Under the pieces are notes generated by a model. That model did no database searches and had not been told where the DNA came from. It saw only the letters and a program-made list of their open reading frames with translations. 64,000 nucleotides of DNA, from contig NC_052618.1 of the NCBI RefSeq assembly GCF_016545825.1, positions 13,383,398 to 13,447,397 on the forward strand, in the 5' to 3' direction. Shown one piece after another: positions 1-10,579 of this stretch (positions are counted from its first letter, which is position 1; every line of letters begins with the position of its first letter). Both the position numbers and the translations under genes were made by a program. This stretch comes from Eucalyptus grandis. Taxonomy: Eukaryota > Streptophyta > Magnoliopsida > Myrtales > Myrtaceae.

Positions 1-269
1 GACCATAAGTGAAATCTCCGCAAGCAATGCAATGCGACTGTGCCAGCCACGCTCCCTGGTCGAAACTGGTGCAGTAGTTAAATCCCCAGGTTGTAGTGTT
101 AAGACCTCACATTAGTCAAGACTTGATCCAAGCGTAATCATCTGTGTACCGGACGCCGTTGCATATCTTGGACATAAGCGTCACGTCCGGGTTGCTTCTT
201 ACAAGACTTGGACCCCCACAGAAGCCCCGTGAACATAAGGGTGAGCGCATGTGATGTGGCCATGGTCAT
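1..269 (-). pseudogene. Gnk2 (DUF26) domain secreted protein, broken and cut by window edge
   Basis: Read on the minus strand, an ATG at 269 opens a short hydrophobic leader (MATSHALTLMFTG) that resembles a signal peptide. After a one-base frame change the reading continues with PDVTLMSKICNGVRYTDDYAW, then (other frame) DQVLTNVRS, then (other frame) NTTTWGFNYCTSFDQG. The order cysteine-asparagine, then a V-L-x-x-V-R segment, then an N-T...GFNY-T-S segment is the start of the Gnk2/DUF26 fold, found in ginkbilobin-like secreted antifungal proteins and cysteine-rich receptor-like kinases. At least three frame changes make it a pseudogene. The rest of the domain, with its C-x8-C-x2-C motif, would lie left of position 1. 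Family assignment is by remembered pattern; whether it was a stand-alone secreted protein or a kinase ectodomain cannot be seen. Confidence 0.62.
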
Positions 270-429
270 CCTAGAGCCCTTTTTTCCTCCTTTTGGCTCT
301 CTTTGGTTTGCTACAGAGAGACACACAATTGAGTTTGGCTATGATAAGGGTTCGTCTTCATGGCGCACTCCATTTATTCGTTGCTCTTGGGCTAAGTCAG
401 TCCCAATTTTAGTCATTTATGACGTCACG

Positions 430-3214
430 TAGATTTTTTTTTTTTTTTAATAACTTCAACGGCTGTTTCTATGGATTACTCACCCATTAATGTACTTTGT
501 TGTTGCCATCCTCACAAACCATAATCTCATAATTTTCAAAGAAATATTTCCCTCTCTCTCTCTGACTATGCATGAAAATTCAAAATTGAGATCCTCTAAG
601 TTTACGAAATAAATTTACGCTACGATAAGGGAGTGAATAATAATCATTTTGTTCTAGAATTCAATTTTTCGCCATTCCTTGGAAGAATTTCCGAGCAAAA
701 ATACGCATTTGATAACGACATAAAGTTTCTGAAATAGAAATTCGTTTAACATAAAATTTCTCCCTCCTAAGCAACTAGCAGGTGGCGGCCCTAAACAAAC
801 CATTTCACTTTTATTTTTTATTTTTTTTTTTTCAGAAATAAAAAAGTATAAAATTTTTACTTCTCATTTAGTATTTCTAAGCTAACAATTTGTTTCGGAA
901 TTTGAAAAATGAAATTACGTTATCAAATAGATTTTTTTTTCCGAACTCGTTCCTATAACAGAAAAATAACAAAATAGAAAAACAAAATTGTTGTCATGCG
1001 AGTACCCTAAATGACCCACTTCACTATTATTTTCTTCTTTCTTCTCCTATTTTGCACACACGTGTTTGCTTCACATATGAGTCTCGAATATATTTCTATA
1101 TGTAACATTGTAAACTTAGGTCAGGTAATTAATGGAGTTTGTAATGCTTTTATAATCCAAATAACACCATACTTTTGTTGCTGCTAACACTACTACTCAG
1201 AGTCTATTAAAAAAGAAAAAAAAGAAGAAGCCCAAACACCTGGATTGAACCACCCGAACCAGCCTGATAATTTTGGGCTCAAATAGTCTCCGGCCCGGCC
1301 ACTAGGCCTCAAACTATCCATGAGTTTGGGACCTGAATGATTGCCAAAACCAACCCGATTCATAGATCGGAAACTGTACATATGCATGTCCCCCTATGTC
1401 AATTCCCTTTCACCTGTTGAGGGCTCAACTTCTCTCATTCGCTCGTTTCTCACGTTGATCGAGATCTGGCTGCCACCAAGCTGCCATCGTCGCCGCGGTC
1501 AAGCCCCAGCACTCGCCATATGGCCTCCGTCTAATATGTTTCACTCACTCCCTCAGTCCCTTTTATGCTTGTTCGCATCTTGATCTCCCTTACGCTCCCT
1601 CGCTCTCTACTAGTAGAAAACTGGCCTTACTGGCTTGTTTTGATGTCTTATGGTTTTTGATTTTTGTACATGCTATTTGAAATTTTTATTTTAAATTTTT
1701 AAATAATAGATAGTCCCTCTTTAAAAAGATGCAATTACCTTTTTATTATTTTTGTTTCACAATTAATTAGTTACGTTTAGATTGTGGAGAGCAGTGGAGA
1801 GCAGTAGAGAGTGGCCATAACTGACGATTTTCATTTTTTAATTACAAAATGACGAGAATCGCCCCCGAATTCATTTAAAATTTAATTGGAGTTATTATGA
1901 TAATTGGGTTTTTGAGTTAATTTAAATTGAGAGACATAAGAGGAACCTCTCCGTTAAAGAATTGACAAATTTGTTGATGTTTTTACAAATCATAGCCAAC
2001 TAGTGTTAGCACAAGATATGATCCCTCATCGAGCTAATCGAGTTGGGAAAATTGTTACTTTCACCTGGTGCATACTCTATTCATGAATTGTTTGAGCTTG
2101 GGTTGATGATTTTTCGAGAATTAATATCTAGTCAAGCTCTAACTCGAGCTACTTGAGCATCTTGCAAATTGAAAGCTTAATATCTAGTCAAGCTCTTAAA
2201 ATTTTGTAAGCCTAATTCAAAATATTTGATTGTTTTATAATTATACATAGACATCCTCATCCACACACAAGTATATTTAGTGTATCGACTTTTCGTATGA
2301 ATCAAGCTCTAGCATAAGCATGAAGTTAATACTTGGTCAAGCTCAAATCAAACATTGAGTAAGGAGTTGAGCCGATTTCGAGTTTGGCACTATAGTGGCT
2401 TGATTAGACCCCTAGGTGCTAGCCGTTTTGACATCCAATTCGATTAATAGGAGTCAACGTGTTCATTAAAGCGATTAAGAACTCTAACGTGCAAAATTCG
2501 AGTGCAAGGTTATTGTTGGGAAATCTCATTATTCAAGATGCACTCATGATTTTCGCAAGTTTCAATCCCACTATAATTTTCAATCCCTATATTAACCGAT
2601 AGGTCATATGATAAAAGTAAGTGAACATTAATAAATGTAGGAAATCTTCAAAAGTCACTTTTCCGAAGTCCTAGCTGTATTATCCATGGGACGTAGCTTG
2701 GCTTCACAAATCCTTGTTGTAACTTCTATCCGATAAAATGGCACTCAAGTTCCATGTACTTGGTAATGTTTATTGAAAACTGGGCTTTTGCTGCAATTTT
2801 TGTCACAATTTCCCTTTAATTTTCAATAACCATTTGACAATAGCAAAATTCCTCGACCAATAAGAAATTTTAAATATCAAATATCCTCCTGTTTATTTTT
2901 CATAAATTAACTCGGAATGTACATAAAAAGATTCTTGATAATTTTAACTTTTGAAATTATTTGGGAAATCATTAAATCTGCGTTGCGTCATTCCCTCTTT
3001 TAACAAAAACTTCCTATTGTTGTAAGGAAAGTTTCACTATTATTTTTGCAACTTAAAATCCTAAGAATTTTTTTTTTTTTTTTTCCCAAGTTTTTAGCCG
3101 AAAAATCAAATTTCATTCCCAATTATCAATATATATCATCAACATAAACTAAAAAAAAAAACATGATAAATGAATTTCCTCTCCTTGAAGTAAATAGGAA
3201 AAATAAATAAAATA
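430..3214. other. AT-rich intergenic spacer, no gene recognised
   Basis: Long A/T runs, short poly-T tracts (for example near 437-450, 820-832 and 3069-3084) and no ORF with recognisable content. Around 1210-1600 there is a GC-richer stretch with short ORFs on both strands that I cannot place. Between about 2030 and 2410 the sequence repeats variants of TCAAGCTC and CTCGAGCT and ends near GACCCCTA, which recalls degenerate hAT-type MITEs, but I could not find a matching left end. Confidence 0.5.
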
Positions 3215-3534
3215 TCAACAATTCTTTACATCTGAGAAATTAGAAAGGGCAGAAGAAGAAAGATCCCCTTCGAACTTTCCAGTTTTGCGTTTCAAGCATT
3301 TTACGGTCACTCTTTCTTTTTGCCTTTGGTCTCTCTCTCTCTCTCCCCCCCCCAACCCTCGGGCCGAGCTGCACCGCCGTATTGCGGCCTCCGAACTACT
3401 GCATCTACACCGCCGGGCCACCTCGACATTTGGCAGCAGCGCCGCCCCTCTCTCCGCCTCCTCCTCCCCCTTCCCCTCCCCCAACCAAAGAAAAACCTAG
3501 GTCCCTCGCTTCGGTTCTCCGGGATTGCTCGAAG
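3215..3534 (+). other. 5' leader region of the TFIP11-like pseudogene
   Basis: A CT-rich tract (3331-3345) runs into nine C residues, then a GC-rich, pyrimidine-rich leader leads directly to the ATG at 3535. This composition is typical of plant 5' untranslated regions and contrasts sharply with the AT-rich spacer upstream. Its presence suggests that the duplication carried along genomic flanking sequence or a full-length leader. Several short ORFs overlap here on both strands, but none matches a family I know. Confidence 0.4.
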
Positions 3535-4750
3535 ATGGACGAGGATCAGGAGATAGAGAGGTTCGGGATGGACAACGATTACGACGACGGGCAGCGGATC
3601 GACGGGGAGTTCTTCTACCGCCGGCGGAGGGAGAAGCGCCCAGACCAAGGACGACGTGCTTTACGGCGTCTTCGCGTCGGGGGACTCCGATTCGGACTAC
3701 GACGACTCCTCCAAGAGGAAGCGGGGAAGAACAGGGACCTCCTAGGTAAGGCCGATCTGTCGAAGCCCATGATTTCGTGTCCACCGGCACGGTCATGCCG
3801 AACAGAGAGATTGATGAGAACTCGAAGAGGGAGAATGAGGATGACGAGTCCGCTGCCGTGGATGAGGATAGGCCGGGCTTGGGGGTCTTGGGAAGAACCA
3901 GCAGGGGATTGTGACATTCATTGAAGCAAGTTGCATCCTAAGAATATGGGTATGGGCTTCAACGACTACAAAGAAACTCCTGCAAAGGCGCCTGTTGCCT
4001 CGTTGGAGCCAGAGGAAGAGAAGCCATTACCTGACGTGCCCGGTAAGGAGAAGCTTTGGTCTAAGCAAGCGAAGAAGGCAACGCCGAAAAAACAAAGCGA
4101 AATATATTACAGCAGAAGAGCTGTTGGGAAGAAGCAGGAACAGGGCGTTGAAATTGTCCAAAAGGTAATGGACATGCGGGGACCTCAGGTTAGGGTATTA
4201 GCAAACTTGGAGAATCTGAACACGAAAGAGAAGGCGAGGGAGAGTGATGTTCCTATGCCCGAGCTCTAGCACGATATAAGGTCGATTGTGGACATGGCTG
4301 AGTTGGATATTCAGAAGATCGATGGGGACCTGAAGAATAGGGACCTGAGGAATGAGAAGGAGAAGTTGCAAGCTGAGGCAAAACTCCAGAAGAAAGAACT
4401 GAATACATGAAGGAAATAATGAATACGCTAGCCAAGTCTTTTGGTGACATGCTAAGAAGGTTTCCTGATGATTATAAACTTTGTAACTTATCCTACATTG
4501 CTTGCTCATTTGCACTCCCTCTGTTTATCAGAGTATTTCAGGGATGGGATCCTCTTTGGAATCCCTCACATGGGTTGGAAGTTGTTTCACGGTGGAAATC
4601 TCTATTGCAAGGACAGGAATGTCTTGATATATGGGATTTGGGATCCCCTTATACCCAGTTGGTTTCAGAAGTTGTCTTGCCTGCTGTGAGAATATCAGGC
4701 ATTAAAACTTGGAAGGCAATGGATCCGGAACCAATGCTTCGATTTCTTGA
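3535..4750 (+). pseudogene. TFIP11: TFIP11/STIPL1-like spliceosome-disassembly factor, pseudogene copy 1
   Basis: The N-terminus MDEDQEIERFGMDNDYDDGQ matches plant septin-and-tuftelin-interacting protein homologs (G-patch proteins of the NTR complex, which helps release the intron lariat in the nucleus). A frameshift follows at about 3640, and reading frame 3 resumes as TKDDVLYGVFASGDSDSD. Near 3880 are the remains of the G-patch (PGLGVLGRTSRGL), then [13 protein letters not shown] and [15 protein letters not shown]. An in-frame stop replaces a Q after VPMPEL (4267). The GCFC-type region reads [30 protein letters not shown] and [16 protein letters not shown]. Homology stops abruptly after PEPMLRFLE at about 4750, so roughly the last half of the usual protein of more than 800 residues is missing. 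Several frameshifts and two stops make it non-functional. No introns interrupt it. Confidence 0.85.
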
Positions 4751-7700
4751 AGATTTTGTGATCAGTTTCTCGCATGTGGGCGCAAATTCAAGTTTGTCAG
4801 TTTCTTTTCAAGTGAAGGGCATTTGGAATTCATTTATTTTTTTCATATTAACTGAATGTTGATATGCATGACAAAAGCAAGTATGCTGGCATCTTTGCGT
4901 AGCTGTGGCATGACTCTTCCGCAGTCTCTCTCTCTCGACAAACACAGCAGCCGAGCCTCCGGCAGTGGCTTCGGCGCTCTTGAACTCAAACTTGCTCTCC
5001 CTGCTGGATAAAGCTCGCTGATTCTCTCTTTGTATCTCTCTTCCTTGCGAGAGCTCAATACCTCCTCCAAAGTGCAATCAACGGCAATGGAAATTTGGAA
5101 GATGGCGAGAGGATGGGAGAAAATGAAAGCAAAACGGAAATCAAACGGACGAAATTTGGAATGAATCGAAGACAATTCTAGAGTTCAATCGGAGATGGAA
5201 CGTCCCGGTATTTGTTGACTGTTGATTGAGGAAACTCCGTGGTCAAGTTCCGCTGCCACGGCAGCGAGGCGAGCGGCATCTTCAAACCGGTAGCGACGCT
5301 TTTTGTGCTTCGATCAGCGCTGGAAGCGACAATCGTCAGAGAGCTCAGTCTCGATGAATCGTTGGTGGGTACTCCGTTCGCGGTTGGATTCTCTCTCTCC
5401 AGATTTTCTCCAACCAGATGTTTTTTTGCATCTTTTCTCTCTCTCGCTCCGGATTCTCCTTATTCATCTCCGCCAATTCAGATCTATCTCGCTTCAGATT
5501 CCCACAGTGAACGACACCATCAGATTCCACATTTGAGTCGTGGCCACACTAATTCCACTCTGATTCTTGTCGTCGCTTTCCTGTCCTTGCACATGTCTGG
5601 ACCAGATTTATATGTGGCCGGGCCATCTCAAGCTCATGCTGCCATCGCCGCCAAACCATCATCAAGGGTGTTTCATATCCAATTGAACTTCCGAGTCAAA
5701 ATTTCGATTCACTCCAAAATATGTTCTGTCGATTCTTGCTTCTTTCTGTTCGCTCCCACTTCATCACCATCTTTCGAATTCCTTTGTTTCACCCATCTAC
5801 GCCTCGCGCAAAGGGAATGCGGGGTGGTGTTCACTGCTTAAAAGAGCTTTATCTGATTGCCAAGGGTGAGGTTGGATGGATCATCATCATCTGGACAGGA
5901 TCCGCCGATTCGAAGGATGAGATTCTTTGGGTTCACTCTCGGCACTCCTGCCGGTCCGACGTAGTTTCATCAACCAACCGCAACAGAGGGCAATCTGAGT
6001 CATCAAAATCATCCGAAAAGATACGCCAAGCATGAAGATTGGCGGTGGTGAGCACGGAGAGAAAACAAGGAAGAATAAAAAGTCGCGAAGCGAAGCAAGT
6101 GGATGGAGATGATTCGGATTTTGCGTGGGGATTGTGGGGAAAACGGGGCAAACAAGGTGAAGCCGGCGGTGGTTCTTTGGATGAGAAGGAAGTAAAGTGT
6201 TGAAATTTTATAAATAAATAAAAAGAAAAAGAAATAAAAGACGAAAGGAAAATATAGAGAGCCCATGAGAAATCGGTCAAAAGGAAGACTTGCACGAAAA
6301 ATGTAATTCGTCATTATATCGACCGCCTTCATTGCAAACTCGATCCCTCCTCCACAGTGCAATCGACGGCAATGGGAATTCGGAAGACAGCGAGAGAATT
6401 GGAGAAAAGAGAATTGGAGAAAAACGAAATGAAATAGATATCAATAGACGTAGTAAGTATGTATCGAAATTAATTCTAGAGTCGAATGGGAGATGAAATG
6501 ACCCGGTGGTGAGTACGAATATTGACCTGACAGATATCATCATTGTCCGAATGTCAGCGACGAACCGGCTTTCCGTGGATATTTCTTATGGGTCGATCTT
6601 CCTACCTCCGCTTTTTGTTACAGAATCGTCTCACTCTCGATTTCTCTTTGGGGCAACTCAACGAACACCTTCCCTATGTCCATCTTCATTTTTCAGCAAG
6701 TCTTCCTCCATCAGGGTCGTTTCCTATCCGATTGAACTTCCGAGTCCAATTTCGATTCATTCCAGTATACGTTCTGTCGATTCTTGCTTTCCTTCATCTC
6801 CGCCTTTCGGATTTCAAATGCCGTTGCTCGCGTCCTTCGTTTCGTCTCTCTATGCCGCACACAATGGGGATGTCTGGCTGGTGGATAGGATCTGCCGATT
6901 CGAAGGATGAGATTCTTTGGGTTCACTCTCGGCCCTCCCGCCGCTTCAAGAAGCAGCAAAGACTTGCACAAAAGATGGAATTCTTGAGAGGAAGATTCAT
7001 CCCATAACTCAGCCATCATTTTCTTTTTCTTTTCCTTGAAGAAGGCATCAAAAACTCCAAACTACGCTATCAAGGACGCCATTGCGTCTCTTCGCTTCAA
7101 GCACCTTTATTGGATCTGTCCCTCCATCCCGATGCGCTCCCCGGTTCAGTGAGTTCCGAGTCGCTCCACCATCACCCTCGCTATCTACTCGCCTCGTGAT
7201 CGATTCCGTCGCTCGCTGTCTTTAGAAACTTCGGTGATCCTCTCTCTCTCTCTCTCTTTTCCTGTCCTTCTTCCGGTTCGAATCATGCATTCGTTTTGTG
7301 GATTCTTAGGTGTTTTGACAGAGGTTTGAATCTGGTGTCCTTGAGTGATGTTTAATGCTATTGTCGTTTTGCTCATCAATGGAGTTCATGTCGGATTTTT
7401 TTCTTTTTTTCCTTGTTTCCGACCGTGAATCCGAGACCACTTGGAAACGAGCGATGATTGAACTGAAAACGTCCTGAGAAATCGCCGCAGCGAGCGAAAG
7501 TTGTGCAGAGTTAAGCTCGGTCGAACAGTGGTTCGGTTTTCCTCTATTTTTTGGCATTATATAGTCACTTCTGGATTCAGTTGTGGTGCGAGGGTGACTC
7601 GCTAGCCGTTCCTGATCGGTCCTTCGGTTAACGCTTTTCTCTGTATAGATTTCCGAGCGGCTTGGGACTTGGAGATGGGAGTAGCACCGATGAGTTATGA

Positions 7701-8689
7701 CATGGAAGAGGGGACGCTGGAGATCGGCATGGGTGAGCTTTCGGCCCTCTCCGCTTTCCAAATTTTTTTTTTTTTTTTTGGAGCTACGGACAATAAAAAT
7801 CTGCTGGGATGCTTAAATCTCGTAATTAAGTTTTGTCTGTATTGTGGGGAGTAGCTTTGTCTCCTTGTTCGTGGCTTATTATGTCTTTCGCCATCTAAAT
7901 TTCACCGTGCTTGGAATCAGAACTTTAGTCATGGGATATTGTTGTTTTCGAGGCTTTCCATATAGCTTTCTCGTTTCTGAAAAGTTTATGCTGCCCCTGT
8001 TATGACAACGGTTAATACATTTATTACTTAGATCTACACAATCTCTATCATTTCATATATATTGGCTGAGAGGTGAGGAATGATTTAGCTCTTGTCCGAG
8101 TCAAATGTTTAGCATGCCTTAGTCGCTGGGTCTTAGTTATCAGTTGTTCAGACAATTGCTTTGCTGCTTGCAGAGGATAGGACCGTCTCTGGTGTTGCTG
8201 GGCCGTTGGTTACACTCGACAAAGTCAAGGTAAATTTCACTGGTTATAATTTTATGAGGTTCAGTGGACTCCTATGCTAACATGTTGGATTACTTTTATT
8301 GTATATCAGGGACCAAAGTATCAAGAGATAGTAAATATCCGCTTGGGTGATGGAACGACTAGACGTGGGCAAGTCCTTGAAGTTGATGGAGAGAAAGTTG
8401 CTGTGCAGGTTCAGTCTCAGTTGCCAGCCTCTTCTTTTTTCCTTTAGCTCTCTTGATACTGCATTTTTGTTGTTTGGACTGCAATACTTGGGTCAACTTT
8501 GTGTGCAATACTTTTCAGCTGATGACCCAGTGAATTCTCTGTCATTCATTGCAAGCATTAGAAAAAGCAGAACATGAAGAGTATTATCTTAGGTATATGT
8601 GATGAAATGTGAGAACATCATATGGGATGATAATTGAAATGTGATTGAATTTCTTGAGAACAATGTTAAGAGTCTAATTAGCATTCCGT
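4748..8689 (+). repeat. Segmental duplication block, copy 1 (partner 51771-55653)
   Basis: From GATTTCTTGAAGATTTTGTG at about 4741 the sequence runs parallel to 51771 onward. Shared landmarks in the same order include the GATATGCATGAC element (4862/51894), the GGATGAGATTCTTTGG element (5917, 6904 / 52813), the TCATCGCTCACTGAG-like leader region and the V-ATPase subunit B first exons. The likeness ends after GCATTCCG (about 8689 / 55651). Within it a smaller unit occurs twice in tandem: 5040 to about 6320 and 6325 to about 6960, each starting with a CTCCTCC-AGTGCAATC-ACGGCAATGG segment. A further single copy of the smaller unit lies at 28131-29200. Short ORFs on both strands were not recognised. 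Confidence 0.75.
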
Positions 8690-10510
8690 TTAGGCAATTA
8701 TAGATCCTCTCTGCTCTCGAGTGATGGAAGTCTAGTCATGGTGTGGGTTATTTTGGCTCTGCAAAAGGCTAATAATCTTTCCTATATGTCTCTAATTGTT
8801 GTCAAACTTCTGTAGGTTCTGTTATTCACTAGTTTCTCTGTCATCTTAGTAAAATTTAAATATAAGTATTCTACTCATGCTTGTGTGATCGGTGGTTGTT
8901 CATCTTAGACTTCAAGTACGTAAAGCTTTCTGGTCATCCATGTTTCACTCTCTTGTCGCTAGGTTTATAAAGGTACTTCTGGGATTGAAAACAAATACAC
9001 CATTGTGCAATTCATTGGCGAGGTAATTATGCATGCTGTTTGTTTTTGTTTTCCTAATAAAACAATGTTTCATCATTCTGTAGAAAGAAAGAGTTAGATT
9101 TGTTTTTTTTTTTTTCCATATTTGGGAACTAAATGCTCCTACATGTTGGCAACAAGATTTCACTTGTAGCATGAGAAATAATTTGGCATATGTCTTGGCC
9201 TGCCTCATGAAAGGCTGTCAAAAGTGCATTGTTTTCCTACCTTTACAAATCTCTTCAGCTGTGTCAGCATTTACTCTCTTTAATCTTGGATAAATAAGAG
9301 AACCTTTAGAAATTTATTGTGGAGTTATCACATTTTTCTTTTAATGCAGGTTCTGAAAACACTTGTGTCCTTGGATACTCTTGGGTTCATATTTAATGGT
9401 TCTAGAAAGCCCATTGATAATGGCTCTCCAATTCTGCCAGAGGCTTACCTGGATATTTCTGGTGAGTTGTGTCATTGTGATAGTAATTTTGATTGGCCAT
9501 GGAGCCATTTATACTCCATGGCACCTATGGCAATCCCAAGAACTTTCTTGTGGTGTCTTATATAATAGATAAACTCCCTCTTTTTTAGGAAGTTCTATAA
9601 ATCCCAGTGAAAGAACCTACCTGGAAGAGATGATACAAACAGGAATTTCCTCCATTGATGTAACGAATTCCATAGCTTGTGGACAAAAGATCCCACCTTT
9701 CTTTGCTGCTGGTCTTCCTCATAACAAAATAGCTACTCAGATTTCCGCCAGGCTAGTCTTGTGAAGCGATTGGAGAAGGCTGATGGTATTACCAAGATAT
9801 ATGTTGCATCTTTGTTGTATACCAATGTTATAATACCCTGCTCTATGAGTTTTATTGCCTCGATAATTTAAGGAACTACCATTAGTTTTACAGAATTTTC
9901 CTACGGTTTTGGAGTTCAGGTTCAGAATTCACCTACAATGTATTTTATCCTTTGACTAACTAGCTCCACTATTATATGCTAGACTTCTCAATTGCTAAAT
10001 GCATTCTTTGTGAAGATTTTTGATCTTATTTTATTTGTTGTTTTTTTGAGAATTCGATGCTATGAGTCTTCATCTTTCTATTCCAAACACTCTCTTTCAA
10101 TATCATTTATGAAAATGTGCTGCAAATTTATGTAGGATGACGAAGAGGACAATTTTGCCAACAATGTTGCCATAGTATTTGCTGCTATGGGAGTGTACAT
10201 GGAAACTGCACAATATCTCAAACGTGACTTGGAAGAAAATGGGTCAATGGAGAGAGTGGCCCTTTTTCCTTAATCTGGTAATATCTAATGAGCTAATAGT
10301 TAATTGTCTCGCAGATTGTTTCTTTCTGGCAATTTTTGCAAGTTCGTAGATTCAATTCGTGACATATATCCTTGCTGATTAAAGGGTTGTACGGATGCCT
10401 GTATTTCATTTTACGAAGTTTGCTATTTTCTTTAGGCCAATGATCCAACTGTTGAATGCATCATCACTCCACGAGTGGCGGTCACAATTGCTGAGTATCT
10501 GGCTTAAGAA
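7675..10510 (+). pseudogene. VHA-B: V-type proton ATPase subunit B (VHA-B), truncated pseudogene with introns
   Basis: Eight exons with GT-AG borders can be followed: 7675-7732 (SYDMEEGTLEIGM), 8174-8229 (RTVSGVAGPLVTLDKVK), 8310-8408 ([18 protein letters not shown]), 8963-9022 (VYKGTSGIENKYTIVQF), 9350-9461 (IFNGSRKPIDNG, LPEAYLDIS), 9589-9785 ([18 protein letters not shown]), 10136-10277 ([17 protein letters not shown]) and 10436 to about 10510 (ANDPTVECIITPRVAV). This is the nucleotide-binding B subunit of the vacuolar proton pump V1 sector. Exon 6 lacks one base near CAGATTTCCGCC and hits TGA; exon 7 has an extra C before TTAATCTG; exon 8 has TAA in place of the tyrosine codon in AYECG. 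Everything after about residue 260 of roughly 488 is missing, and a poly-T run (10530-10552) marks the break. Intron retention shows a genomic, not cDNA-derived, copy. Confidence 0.92.
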
Positions 10511-10579
10511 TGTGACACATCTATAGTGATTTTTTTTTTTTTTTTTTTTTTTTGTGATGTCAGAATTTCAAAATTATAT

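Noticed and set aside
2030..2415. hAT-type MITE ending near GACCCCTA with TCAAGCTC-like repeats
   Set aside because: No matching left terminus or 8-bp duplication could be found.
5239..5841. 200-codon ORF on the plus strand as a gene
   Set aside because: Lies in a repeat unit present at least four times; the frame is not kept in the copies at 28135 and 52267; no family features.
10526..10560. Poly-T as the tail of a reverse-transcribed gene copy
   Set aside because: The adjoining V-ATPase copy keeps its introns and TFIP11 copy 2 starts in mid-gene, so no processed cDNA is indicated.
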